NCBI RefSeq assembly: GCF_000018145.1
Contig: NC_009952.1
Coordinates: 2,666,001 to 2,730,000, forward strand
Direction: 5' to 3'
From: Dinoroseobacter shibae DFL 12 = DSM 16493
GTDB lineage: Bacteria > Pseudomonadota > Alphaproteobacteria > Rhodobacterales > Rhodobacteraceae
Length of the DNA stretch: 64,000 nt
Under the pieces are notes generated by a model that saw nothing but the letters and a program-made list of their open reading frames with translations, did not search any database and was not told where the DNA came from. The position numbers and the translations under genes were made by a program. Of the stretch, positions 34,534-43,453 are shown piece after piece. Position 1 is the first letter of the stretch. The number at the start of each line of letters is the position of its first letter.

Positions 34534-35342
34534 TGACGCCCGCAGTTGCTTCCGATTACTCTGGCGCGCCTCTCGGCGCGCCAGTTTATGAGTTGACGCG
34601 CGTCAGCAAGACCTATGCGCGCAACAGCGTCGTGGCGCTTGAGGATGTCGATCTGACCCTGCGCAAGGGCAGCTTCACCTCCGTGATCGGGTCGAGCGGA
34701 TGCGGCAAGTCAACCCTGTTGAAAATCATGGCCGGCCTGATCCCACCCTCTAAGGGGCGTGTGATCCTGCAAGGAGAGCCGGTGCGCGGCGCGCGGCGGG
34801 ACATCGGCATGATGTTTCAGCAAGCGACGCTCTTTCCGTGGAAGACCGCGGTCGAGAACATCGTGCTGCCAATCGAGATCCGGGATGGCAAGGCTGCCGC
34901 GAACAAAGCCATGGATAAGGCCTATGAACTGCTCGAGATCGTTGGGCTCAAAGGGTTCGAGAACGTCTACCCCAACGAATTGTCCGGCGGCATGGCGCAG
35001 CGCGCCTCGATCTGCCGGATGCTGATCACGGAGCCGGCGGTCCTTCTGCTAGACGAGCCCTTCAGCGCGCTCGACGAGCTGTCCCGTGACATGATGAACA
35101 TGGAATTGCAGCGGATCTGCCGAGAGCAGAACGCCACCGCCTTCCTGGTGACCCACTCGATCCAGGAGGCCGTCATCCTGTCCGACGATATTGTCGTGAT
35201 GAAACCCCGCCCCGGCCGGATTGCCGAGATCGTCGAGGTCGACCTGCCCCGGCCGCGCACGCTCGACATGATGACAACCCCGAAATTCGGCGCCATCGTC
35301 GACCATATACGTGGTCAATTGGACAAGGGAGAAGACATGTGA
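34533..35342 (+). CDS. ABC transporter ATP-binding protein
   Basis: 269 residues. Walker A GSSGCGKSTLLKIMAG (near residue 52), Q-loop MMFQQATLFPW, signature LSGGMAQRASICRML and Walker B VLLLDEPFSALDE. It belongs to the SsuB/TauB-type family. The start ATG overlaps the binding-protein stop (translational coupling). The first 25 residues are encoded across a strong hairpin at 34561-34584. Confidence 0.92.
   Translation: MTPAVASDYSGAPLGAPVYELTRVSKTYARNSVVALEDVDLTLRKGSFTSVIGSSGCGKSTLLKIMAGLIPPSKGRVILQGEPVRGARRDIGMMFQQATLFPWKTAVENIVLPIEIRDGKAAANKAMDKAYELLEIVGLKGFENVYPNELSGGMAQRASICRMLITEPAVLLLDEPFSALDELSRDMMNMELQRICREQNATAFLVTHSIQEAVILSDDIVVMKPRPGRIAEIVEVDLPRPRTLDMMTTPKFGAIVDHIRGQLDKGEDM
34561..34584 (+). 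terminator. Hairpin inside the ABC operon, after the binding-protein gene
   Basis: CTGGCGCGCC-TCTC-GGCGCGCCAG: 10-bp perfect stem and 4-nt loop, 28 nt past the binding-protein stop and inside the first codons of the ATPase gene. No T-run follows. Such hairpins after SBP genes commonly protect the upstream mRNA and lower downstream expression; that role is inferred here. Confidence 0.5.
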
Positions 35343-36202
35343 CCGACATGACCAACAACTTGTCCGACAAGGACGATTTCGAAGACACGGTCTGGGAACA
35401 GGAAGTGGCCTTCATCGACAGCGTGCCGCGCTGGATCGCCATGACCTTCGTGTTCGTGGTGTTCATCGGCACCTGGCAATTGGTAACCAGCTTCGGGCTC
35501 GTCTCGCCGATCATACTGCCGACGCCGTGGGAAACGCTCAAGGACATGATCTTCGTCGGTCAAAACCTGCTTAGCGGAGGCTACATGCTGGGGGCGCTCT
35601 GGATCACCGTGAAAGAGGTGATCTATGGCTTCGCGCTTGCCATCGCGATCGGGTTTTCCCTCGGCGTACTCGTGGGCGAGACGGCGTTCGGCGAGAAGGC
35701 GGTGATGCCTTATCTCGTGGCAATCGACACCATGCCCAAGGTCGCCTTCGCACCGCTCTTCGTCGCCTGGCTCGGCTTCGGGATCGAGTCGAAGGTGGCG
35801 CTGGCGGCCTTCATCGCGACCTTCCCCATCGTCGTGGGCACCGCGGCAGGGTTGCATGCCGCCGATGAGAACGCGCGGATGCTGTTCAAGACCATGGGTG
35901 CGAGCCGGATGCAGACCCTGATCAAGATGAAGCTGCCCACGGGCCTGCCGCAGATCTTCACCGGGCTCAAGATCGGCGCGGTCGGCGTCATGGCCGGGGC
36001 GATTACCGGCGAATTCCTCGGCGGTGGCAAGGGCTTCGGCGAATTGATCCGGGTGGCCGCGTCGCAGCTCAATACGCCCCGCGTGTTCTCGCTGATCCTC
36101 TATCTCAGCCTCGTGGGGCTGACGCTCTACCTGCTGGTGCAGTGGACCCAGCGCCGCGTCGTGTTCTGGCAGAAAGAAAGCGTGGGCTCCTACGATGCCT
36201 GA
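35339..36202 (+). CDS. ABC transporter permease
   Basis: 287 residues, about six membrane segments. The EAA-type loop is AGLHAADENARMLFKTMGAS (about residue 170). The start GTG 35339 overlaps the ATPase stop (ATGTGA) and has GGAG 8 nt upstream; ATG 35348 is the alternative but is poorly spaced. SsuC/TauC-like. Its last 8 bp overlap the dehydrogenase gene, showing one operon. Confidence 0.88.
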   Translation: MTDMTNNLSDKDDFEDTVWEQEVAFIDSVPRWIAMTFVFVVFIGTWQLVTSFGLVSPIILPTPWETLKDMIFVGQNLLSGGYMLGALWITVKEVIYGFALAIAIGFSLGVLVGETAFGEKAVMPYLVAIDTMPKVAFAPLFVAWLGFGIESKVALAAFIATFPIVVGTAAGLHAADENARMLFKTMGASRMQTLIKMKLPTGLPQIFTGLKIGAVGVMAGAITGEFLGGGKGFGELIRVAASQLNTPRVFSLILYLSLVGLTLYLLVQWTQRRVVFWQKESVGSYDA

Positions 36203-37250
36203 CGACACGATCAGCGCCGAGGCGCTGCAGGACTTCGTGGCCCGCGCGCTCTCTGCGCGCGGGGTGCCGACGCAAGACGCCAACAAGGTGGCCGGCCTGA
36301 TGGTCGAAGCTGACATCTATGGCTACGGCACCCATGGCGTCTTTCGCCTGCGCCAGTACCTCGCCCGGCTGGAGGGCGGAGGCTGTAACCCGGCCCCGAA
36401 CATATCGGTCCTGCAACAGACCGTTGCCACGGCCCTGATCGACGGCGACAACGGCTTTGGGCATCTCGCCATGGCCGCCGCCCGTGATCTGGCCATGGAG
36501 AAGGCCCGCCAAGCCGGGATCGGCTGGGTCGGAGTGCGGCGTGGCAACCACGCGGGGCCCCTCGCCCTCTATGTGCGCCCCCAGGCCGAGGCCGGGCTGT
36601 TGGGCATGGCCGCCGCCGTGGGCAGTGCCAACCATGTGCCACCTTATGGGGGCACGGACCTGCTGCTCGGCACCAACCCCATCGCCTTTTCCGCCCCCGC
36701 CGAGGGGCCGGATCCGTTCGTCTTCGACATGGCCACCACGGTCGCCGCGATGGGCAAGATCAAGACCCTGCTGCAACAGGGGGCCGACATGCCCGAGGGC
36801 TGGATGGTCGGACGCGACGGCAAGCCGCTGACCGATCCTGCCCGCAAGTCGGAAGGCTTCCTACTGCCCATCGGCGGGCCCAAAGGTTTCGGGCTGTCGG
36901 TGGCGATCGGCCTTATGGCCGGTGTGTTGAACGGTGCCGCCTTCGGGTCGGACGTGGTGGATTTCACCTCCGACACGACCTCGCCCACGAATACCGGCCA
37001 GTTCGTCATGGCCCTCGACCCCGCGGCGTTCGGGCTGGGCGACGGGTTTGCCGAGACGGCGCGCCGCGTCTTTGGCGAGATGCGCGCCTCGCCCCCCTTG
37101 CCCGGGCACCACCCTGTCCGGTTGCCGGGCGATGGCAAGACACAGGCCGCCGAGACACGACGCCGGCAGGGCCTCACCCTCAATCCGGCGCTTCGCAAGG
37201 ATCTGGATGCGCTGGCCGAAAAATACGGCGTAGAGCCCGTCTCGTCCTGA
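36195..37250 (+). CDS. Ldh2/malate-L-sulfolactate dehydrogenase family oxidoreductase
   Basis: 351 residues. The family's NAD(P)-dependent 2-hydroxyacid oxidoreductase signatures are visible: YGYGTHGVFRLRQYL with the catalytic His, GWVGVRRGNHAGPLALYV, TNPIAFSAPAEGPDPFVFDMAT and GPKGFGLSVAIGLMAGVL. Family members act on malate, lactate, sulfolactate and related acids. Operon position with an uptake system and a FAH enzyme suggests it oxidises the imported hydroxyacid. A 9-bp-stem hairpin (36241-36263, CCCGCGCGC/GCGCGCGGG) lies in its first codons. Confidence 0.85.
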   Translation: MPDDTISAEALQDFVARALSARGVPTQDANKVAGLMVEADIYGYGTHGVFRLRQYLARLEGGGCNPAPNISVLQQTVATALIDGDNGFGHLAMAAARDLAMEKARQAGIGWVGVRRGNHAGPLALYVRPQAEAGLLGMAAAVGSANHVPPYGGTDLLLGTNPIAFSAPAEGPDPFVFDMATTVAAMGKIKTLLQQGADMPEGWMVGRDGKPLTDPARKSEGFLLPIGGPKGFGLSVAIGLMAGVLNGAAFGSDVVDFTSDTTSPTNTGQFVMALDPAAFGLGDGFAETARRVFGEMRASPPLPGHHPVRLPGDGKTQAAETRRRQGLTLNPALRKDLDALAEKYGVEPVSS

Positions 37251-37260
37251 TCGAACCTAT

Positions 37261-37283
37261 GGGCGGTCCCGGTCGGGCCGCCC
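37261..37283. terminator. Strong GC hairpin between convergent genes
   Basis: GGGCGG-T-CCCG-GT-CGGG-CCGCCC: about 10-bp stem with one bulge, 11 bp after the Ldh2 stop, shared with the convergent 37342-37722 gene. No T-run; candidate bidirectional terminator. Confidence 0.5.
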
Positions 37284-37341
37284 GCCCCGCCGTAGTCGAG
37301 GCCCACCGACTATTCCGCGCGCGGACTGGTCCTGCGGCGCA

Positions 37342-37722
37342 TCACTGCCTTTGCACCGCAATGCTTGCCTTACGTTCATCCGACCCGCCGACGCACGCCT
37401 CGTCCATCCTTACCTTGATGGACGTGTGCAAGCCGATCATGAGCAGCACGAACCAGATCAGCGCCCAGAAACTTGGAACCGTGATCCAGAACGCCGCTGC
37501 GAAGCCGGCGGTGAGGGTCATCACCAGACCCCAGCGCGCGCCCTCCGGACGCCCGAAGATCAACCCGAGAGAGACCAGCGCTGCCCAGGTCGCCAGAACG
37601 CCGCGCAGCACGAGGACCCAGCCCTCGCCCTCCAGCGTCAAGGCCCCGATCACGGCGGGCCACTGCAGGATCGCGACGGCAAAGCTGTCGCCGAGGCTTT
37701 TCTTATCAAGATCATCTGTCAT
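37342..37722 (-). CDS. Small membrane protein of unknown function
   Basis: 126 residues from ATG 37722 (MTDDLDKKSLGDSFAVAIL); the longer frame to 37920 overlaps the eCIS effector gene. Three to four hydrophobic segments (ALTLEGEGWVLVLRGVLATW; LVSLGLIFG; FWITVPSFWALIWFVLLMIG). Last gene of the minus-strand run, 16 bp after the 1403-aa protein, so it may be co-transcribed with the effector. An immunity-like or membrane role is possible but unsupported. Confidence 0.6.
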   Translation of the reverse strand: MTDDLDKKSLGDSFAVAILQWPAVIGALTLEGEGWVLVLRGVLATWAALVSLGLIFGRPEGARWGLVMTLTAGFAAAFWITVPSFWALIWFVLLMIGLHTSIKVRMDEACVGGSDERKASIAVQRQ

Positions 37723-37738
37723 TGCGTGGGCTCCTTGG

Positions 37739-40700
37739 TCAGAATTGGAGTTTGTAGGTGAGGGGAAGCTCTTCGATCTGTATCTTGTTGAAGAGCACGG
37801 CCCCCCCGGACTTGAGCGCCTTGAGATCGTCGAGACTCTCGAACGGTTCGGGCGGTGACTTGGCCATGCGCGCAGTCCGAATTGCAAAGAACTTGTCCAC
37901 CGTCTTGTCGCCGATCCCATACACGAGCTTGAGCTGGTTGCGGTTCGCCGTGTTCATGTTGAGCGTCGGTTTGGCAGTATCGGATTTGACGTAGTAGTCC
38001 TTGTCATCCGTCTTGATCGGATTCTGCACCCGGAAGGTTACCAACTCGGCTTTCTTCGCGCCGTCGTCGTTCAACTCGAACGCCGAGCAATCCATGGAAA
38101 AGGGAACGTCGGTCTCCGCGCGGATGATGCGCGCGATACTTTCCGTCTGCGCGATACTCAAACGGTTGGATCGCACAGCGGGTGTCGTTCTCTCCAGGAA
38201 CCGATCGGCTTGATCGACCCGGTCTTCCCGTCCGTAATTCACGGTACAGACAAAGTTGACGGCCTTGGGCGCGATCGTGCCCGCATCCGGTATCACCGCA
38301 TCCTTTACCTTGCTCTCGAACTTTTTCTCGTGGGACGCCTTCTCGCGATTGTTCGCATCCTGCGTGAGAATGGTGAGGTTCTCCCACTTCGCCCCAGGTC
38401 CGCCGAGTTTCTGGTTCAAAAGGTGGCCGCGGACATAATAACCATCGGGCGAGCCAGGGCTGGTGCCACGAGGGGCGAGTTCGGTCCACCGGTCTCCGCG
38501 CCCGCTCGCGGCTGTGCCCCCTTTCGGCACCTGGTTTGTCAGTCGCTGGACCGTGACCGATGTGCCGTACTTGTTTTTGTAGAGGCCCCCGTAGATCGGC
38601 GGACTGCTTTCTTCATCCTTCGTTGCCGAGTTGGGCATGAACACGGATGTCAGGTCTCCGAGTTCGTTGACAAGAGCCTGTATCTTGGGACCGTGATCCC
38701 CCTGGGTGGCATCCCTAGCCTCGGGAGTTGCCGATGACGGGTTGGAGGCCGCAGCCGAGATCGCCGCATCAAGCTCGCCGGACTTCACCACGGCATCCTG
38801 ATAGGCCTTCTGCTTCTTGGGCGTGTCCAGGGTGAAGTTGCTCGTGTCGGCAATCCAATCCGCATAGGTCACCGGGGTGGAGCGGAGGATGACCTTGGCA
38901 TTGCGCCCCTGGCCTTCGATCGAAATGCTGTGCGGCTCGCCGCCCGTCGTCTTGAAATCCGTCCGCGCGGTCCACCAATCTTTCAGTTTGCGGACCCCGG
39001 CTTTGGCAAGATCCACGCCGCTCTCGACCAGTTTCAAGAACCCCTGCCCGAACTTCAGCGCCTTGTCGATGAGCCAGTCGATGGCGCCATTGACCAAATC
39101 TCGCAGCCCCTCGACGAACTCCTTGATCCGGTCGGACAAATCGCCCAACCCCACCTGATCGGCGAGGAATGCGATGGCGACGGGCAGGCTGTCGGCCATG
39201 GCTTTCTCGAGGAACCCGGCCGCCACGTCTATGGCGCCCTTGGCAATGCCGACGATGCCGTCCAGCACCTTCGAGACGATCTGCAACATCGCCTTGAGCT
39301 GCTGTACGAAGGTCTCGATCGCCCGATAGATCGCGATGCAACTGTTGATCACCGCCATGATACCCGAAGGGTCGAGGAAGGACAGGATCTTCACCGTGGC
39401 CTCGGTGATGATCTTCTCGACCACCCAGCCGATAGTGCTCTGCAACACCATGGACCACAGGTTCGACAGCTTCTCCTGGATGAACCGCCAAAGCCCGCCA
39501 ACGCCTTCGGTCACGATCACCCGGATGAACTCCCAGACCCCGTCGGCGTAATCGAGCGCCTTGCGGATCTTGGCGACCTTCTCCTGTCCGATTTTCTTTT
39601 CCAGCCGCTCCAGAACCCGCTCCACAGTGATGTCGAGCAGTTGCAGCACGAAATCGAGCACCGCCTGGAAAGTGAGCTCGGTCGGAAAGCTCAGACCAGC
39701 CGCGCTCACCGCCCCGGTCAGCCACCCCACCACCCCGTTCATCAGGTGAGTCAGGATGTTGTCGAAAAAGAGGGTGAAGCCCTCCTTCATCGCCTTCAGC
39801 AGGTTGATCAGAAAACCGATGGGGTTCCGCAGGATCATCCCGTAGGCCCGCGCGGCCTTTGCGAGGATCTGCACCACGAGTTTCGCTGGCAAGCCGATCA
39901 GCGCCAGCATCTCCTTGAAGAAGGTCCAGGCGGCCTTGAGGATATCGCCCTTGGCCAAAATCGAGGCGAGGATCTCGAACGCGACCTCCTGCACCTTCTT
40001 CCACAGGCCACCGATCTTGAGCAACTGGTTGAATATCGGCACTTGCGCCAGCACCGTGTCCAACACGAAACTCTTGATCGGCTCCCGGATACACTCGGGG
40101 ATCAGGTCCCATGCCTTGGTCAGAAGAAGTTTGGGCAACAGAAGGATATCGACCGCGATCTCGACCACCTTGCCGACGATCTCGATCAACTGCTTCACGA
40201 AGGGCGACAGGAAATCGAAGGCCTTCAGGTACCACTCGAAGAGCGTGCCAACCTTGTCCGCCGCCCAGCCTGAGACATCCTCGATCGCGGTCTCAAGCCA
40301 GCCCAGTGCGCTCGCAAGACCGGAGACCAGATCGCTGCTGCGCAGCTTCGTCATGAAGCTTGTGACCTTGCCCGCGACCTTGCCGATGGTGGTGGTCAGG
40401 AAGCTGCCCGCACCTTCGATCACGCCCCGCACAGTCGTGATGATCCCGTCCAGGGACGGCAACACCCCTGACAGCGCCTCGCGGTTCTCGGCCAGCGAAT
40501 TGCCTTGGTCCAGTTCGTCCGCGGTGCTTTCGACGTCATCGGCGAAGCTGGTCATCTTCTCGCCGAGATCGGCAACGAAGTCCGGCGGGATCAACTCGTT
40601 GACTGTCTCAATGGCCTCATTGACCGGCTCCCACACGGGTCGCGTGCGGGCCTTGACCCAGTCCCAGGCCTCCATGGCCTTGTCGGTGATCAGCCCAAGG

Positions 40701-41950
40701 ACCCCATTTCCATCCGTGGCCTTCCCGGCATCGCTTGCCCCGAAAAGCTTCTCGGACAGCCAATCCCACGCGCCCATGCCGTAGTCGCGGATCGTCTTGG
40801 TCTTGTCCCAGATATGGGCACCTATTTCCTCGATGCCGGTCCAGATCTCGCCAGCGAACTCCTTGATCCAGGTGATCGCGGCACTGCCCGCCGCCGAGAC
40901 CGAAGACCACAGGTCGGAGAAAAACGCACCGACCGGGGCAAAGAACGCCTTTGTCTTGTCCCAGGCCTTGCCCGCGACCTCGAGCACCAGGGCCTTCATC
41001 CGGCCCAGCGCCGCCATCATCGGCCCGCAATCGCCCGTCACGAGCGCGCCGATGATCTCGGCGGCGCTCTCCACCATCCCGCCGAATGTCTCGACCAGGG
41101 CGGTGACATGCTGGCCCGGATCGAGCGCCGTGACCTTGTCGATCACGCCAGAGAACACGCCTGCGAGTTGATCCGTCAGCCAGTTGAACGGCCCCTTGTC
41201 GAGGATCGGGGCAAGCCGCGGGGCGTAGTCGCGCACCAGCCCCATTACAATGCTGCCGACATCCGGCAGGTCGGGGATATAGTCCGAAACGTCCCGTTGC
41301 AGTCCGCCCGGTGCGGCCTGCGCCACGGCACTGTCAGCGCGCGGGCCCCGCTGCTGCGCCACATGGGTTAACTCATGGGCGATCAGATGGCGACCCGACA
41401 AAGTGTCCGGTGCGAAACTGTCGCCCGCGAAAACCACATCGCGCCCCACGGTAAAGGCGCGGGCGTGGATCTCCGCGGCGAGGTCCGATGCCTCCCGCCC
41501 GGTATGGATGCGCACGTCGGAGAAGTCCTCGCCGATCCGGGCCTCCATCTCGCTGCGCACCGTGTCAGGCAGAGGCCGCCCGCCGCGCCGCAATTCCAAA
41601 AGCCGTTGAAGGAAGCCCTTGCGCAGCGGCGGCTCGCCCCCTTGCGCGCCCTCGCGGCTGGGCTGGATGAGATATTCCCCAGGTCGCTCGGCCTCGGCAT
41701 CCGTTTCGGTCAGCCGCTGCGGGACACCGCTTGGGGCCGCCATGCTGACCGGTTCCGGCCGATCCCCACTGGATACGGCCTTCGCCACGCGCTCCGCTTC
41801 CCGCTCATAGACATCGTCGCGCTTGCCAAGCGTGGCCGCGCGCTGAATGAGCCCCGGCTCCAGACATGGGCGAACAGGTGCGGCGCGACCCCTCGCCGCC
41901 ACAGGGGCACCGGTGGTTTTCGGCTCCCGTGTCTTGGCGTGGGTCAGCAT
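37739..41950 (-). CDS. DUF4157 eCIS protein with endonuclease-like and HhH C-terminus (candidate toxin)
   Basis: 1403 residues. Residues about 120-200 are the DUF4157 (eCIS core) domain, ending IAHELTHVAQQRG near 190. From about 225 to 1050 lies a very long, Trp- and Leu-rich amphipathic helical region (WDKTKAFFAPVGAFFSDLW, for example) resembling tape-measure or pore-type sequence. Near residue 1174, YYVRGHLLNQKLGG...WENLTILTQDANN matches the His/Asn catalytic pattern of DNA/RNA non-specific endonucleases. Residues about 1330-1395 (NMNTANRNQLKLVYGIGDK, FESLDDLKALKSGG) form a ComEA-like helix-hairpin-helix DNA-binding unit. DUF4157 is the established marker of eCIS-associated cargo, so this is a probable nuclease effector. 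Last structural-locus gene; an adjacent small membrane protein follows. Confidence 0.78.
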   Translation of the reverse strand: MLTHAKTREPKTTGAPVAARGRAAPVRPCLEPGLIQRAATLGKRDDVYEREAERVAKAVSSGDRPEPVSMAAPSGVPQRLTETDAEAERPGEYLIQPSREGAQGGEPPLRKGFLQRLLELRRGGRPLPDTVRSEMEARIGEDFSDVRIHTGREASDLAAEIHARAFTVGRDVVFAGDSFAPDTLSGRHLIAHELTHVAQQRGPRADSAVAQAAPGGLQRDVSDYIPDLPDVGSIVMGLVRDYAPRLAPILDKGPFNWLTDQLAGVFSGVIDKVTALDPGQHVTALVETFGGMVESAAEIIGALVTGDCGPMMAALGRMKALVLEVAGKAWDKTKAFFAPVGAFFSDLWSSVSAAGSAAITWIKEFAGEIWTGIEEIGAHIWDKTKTIRDYGMGAWDWLSEKLFGASDAGKATDGNGVLGLITDKAMEAWDWVKARTRPVWEPVNEAIETVNELIPPDFVADLGEKMTSFADDVESTADELDQGNSLAENREALSGVLPSLDGIITTVRGVIEGAGSFLTTTIGKVAGKVTSFMTKLRSSDLVSGLASALGWLETAIEDVSGWAADKVGTLFEWYLKAFDFLSPFVKQLIEIVGKVVEIAVDILLLPKLLLTKAWDLIPECIREPIKSFVLDTVLAQVPIFNQLLKIGGLWKKVQEVAFEILASILAKGDILKAAWTFFKEMLALIGLPAKLVVQILAKAARAYGMILRNPIGFLINLLKAMKEGFTLFFDNILTHLMNGVVGWLTGAVSAAGLSFPTELTFQAVLDFVLQLLDITVERVLERLEKKIGQEKVAKIRKALDYADGVWEFIRVIVTEGVGGLWRFIQEKLSNLWSMVLQSTIGWVVEKIITEATVKILSFLDPSGIMAVINSCIAIYRAIETFVQQLKAMLQIVSKVLDGIVGIAKGAIDVAAGFLEKAMADSLPVAIAFLADQVGLGDLSDRIKEFVEGLRDLVNGAIDWLIDKALKFGQGFLKLVESGVDLAKAGVRKLKDWWTARTDFKTTGGEPHSISIEGQGRNAKVILRSTPVTYADWIADTSNFTLDTPKKQKAYQDAVVKSGELDAAISAAASNPSSATPEARDATQGDHGPKIQALVNELGDLTSVFMPNSATKDEESSPPIYGGLYKNKYGTSVTVQRLTNQVPKGGTAASGRGDRWTELAPRGTSPGSPDGYYVRGHLLNQKLGGPGAKWENLTILTQDANNREKASHEKKFESKVKDAVIPDAGTIAPKAVNFVCTVNYGREDRVDQADRFLERTTPAVRSNRLSIAQTESIARIIRAETDVPFSMDCSAFELNDDGAKKAELVTFRVQNPIKTDDKDYYVKSDTAKPTLNMNTANRNQLKLVYGIGDKTVDKFFAIRTARMAKSPPEPFESLDDLKALKSGGAVLFNKIQIEELPLTYKLQF

Positions 41951-41953
41951 CGC

Positions 41954-43441
41954 TCAGGTCACGGTGAAGGCCGCCGGGCGGGAGCCCACATTGTTGTTGA
42001 AGACGCGGAAATGGCCCGTGCGCGCACCCGCCGGAAGCACAACCCGGATCGTGACCATCGAGGTGCCGCGATCAAAGGTCCAGGACAGCACGCGGCACGT
42101 CGCACCGTTGAATTCCACCCGGTCGCTGGGTCCCTGGCTCGGCCCGAGCCCCCAACCTGTGAGCGTGACCGCCGAGCCCGCCGGACCACTGCGGGGCAAG
42201 ATCCGCCGCAGGTAAGGCGCATACAGCCGACAGGCCTCCAGCGCGTTTTCGGCCAACAATTCCCGGGAGTTCGCGGGCCGGTTCGGCGCGCAGACATGGT
42301 ACATCTCATGGAGCAGGGTCGCGGCAAGGAAGTACCGCCCCTGGTCATACGCCGTATTATTATAGGCGATGTCGCTGGTGCCACGGATGTTTTCACCCAG
42401 CCGGATGCCGTCATCATCCATCCGGTAGACGCGGGAATCATCAAAGGCATCGCGGAGCGCGGTCCGCGTGCCCCCGTCACAATTGTCGGCGAAATAGTTC
42501 TGGCACCGGGTGCTGGACAAGAGCCGCGCGACAATGGACCGGGCCGCGGCTAGGCGTCGGCGATGGTTCGGCTGACCCGCGGGCGTCCCGTCCGGCACTG
42601 TTTCCCAATCCGTCCCGGCAGGAACAGGCCCGGCACCGATCTGCCAACGCTGGATCGGTGCGGCGTCTGCGGGCGCACCGCGATAACCGCGCTGCTGGAT
42701 GACATGGGTTAGCTCATGGGCCAGCAATTCGGCCCCTCGATGCGTGCCCGGCGCGTATTCACCCGGCCCGAACACCACGTCCCGTCCGGTGGTGAAGGCC
42801 CGCGCGTTCAGCGCCTTGGCGGCCTGTTGCGCGTCAGCGCTGGTATGCACCCGCACATCCGAGAAATCCGCACCCATGCGCGCCTCGAAAAACCGCCGTG
42901 CCCCCGAGGCCAGCGGCTGGCCCCCGCCGCGCATCCTGTCGATCCGGGCGCTTGGGACGGGGCCTGTGCCTGCCCCAACCTCGCGCCCTTTCATCTGAAG
43001 CTCCTCTTCCTCCTCCTCGGGCGCACGCTGCAGGGTGTCATGTCGCTTTGCCTGCACCTCCTCTTCTTCCTCTTCCGGCTGACGCTGCACGACGTCTCGC
43101 CGCTTCATCTGGAGTTCTTCTTCCTCCTCCTCGGGCTGCCGTTGCACATCGGATCTGCGTTGCGCCTGGATGTGCTCGTCCTCGTCCGAACAAGCGTCGC
43201 ATTTGCGCTGGCTGGCGGAACCGGCCAAGGTCGAGATCGGCCCGACGGGCTGATCCGCGACGACCCGCGCGGCGACCGCATCCGCCTCCCTTTCGTAGGC
43301 GTCATTCTGGGGTCCCACCCGCAGCTTGGCCTGTACCTGCCCTGCGTGAAGGGCGGCGCGGACGGCGGGGGAGTTTCCCCGCGCCCCCGGTTTGACGCTG
43401 CATCTTGCGCGTTTGCGAATGCGCCCGATAAAATGGCCCAT
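41954..43441 (-). CDS. DUF4157 eCIS protein with Glu-rich repeats, second HExxH-like motif and IPT-like domain
   Basis: 495 residues. The N-terminal 95 are basic and include CDACSDE. Residues 99-155 are three 19-residue repeats of the type VQRQPEEEEEELQMKRRDV. DUF4157 spans about 165-250 with LLAHELTHVIQQRG near 241. A second zinc-protease-like motif, LLHEMYHVCAPNR, lies near 378 in a separate domain. The last 85 residues (PRSGPAGSAVTLTGWGLG...) look like an IPT/TIG immunoglobulin-like domain. It lies 3 bp upstream of the nuclease-like gene. Likely cargo with a peptidase toxin domain, or an adaptor; activity unproven. Confidence 0.75.
   Translation of the reverse strand: MGHFIGRIRKRARCSVKPGARGNSPAVRAALHAGQVQAKLRVGPQNDAYEREADAVAARVVADQPVGPISTLAGSASQRKCDACSDEDEHIQAQRRSDVQRQPEEEEEELQMKRRDVVQRQPEEEEEEVQAKRHDTLQRAPEEEEEELQMKGREVGAGTGPVPSARIDRMRGGGQPLASGARRFFEARMGADFSDVRVHTSADAQQAAKALNARAFTTGRDVVFGPGEYAPGTHRGAELLAHELTHVIQQRGYRGAPADAAPIQRWQIGAGPVPAGTDWETVPDGTPAGQPNHRRRLAAARSIVARLLSSTRCQNYFADNCDGGTRTALRDAFDDSRVYRMDDDGIRLGENIRGTSDIAYNNTAYDQGRYFLAATLLHEMYHVCAPNRPANSRELLAENALEACRLYAPYLRRILPRSGPAGSAVTLTGWGLGPSQGPSDRVEFNGATCRVLSWTFDRGTSMVTIRVVLPAGARTGHFRVFNNNVGSRPAAFTVT
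42977..43147 (-). repeat. Three tandem 57-bp repeats in the 495-aa DUF4157 gene
   Basis: Three imperfect copies of a 19-codon unit (QRQPEEEEEELQMKRRD, QRQPEEEEEEVQAKRHD, QRAPEEEEEELQMKGRE). Six consecutive Glu in each are flanked by Lys/Arg. Length variation by slippage is likely. Confidence 0.85.
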
Positions 43442-43453
43442 GATACCCTCTCC

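Noticed and set aside
42977-43147. CRISPR-like array
   Set aside because: The repeats are in frame, coding and contiguous without spacers.
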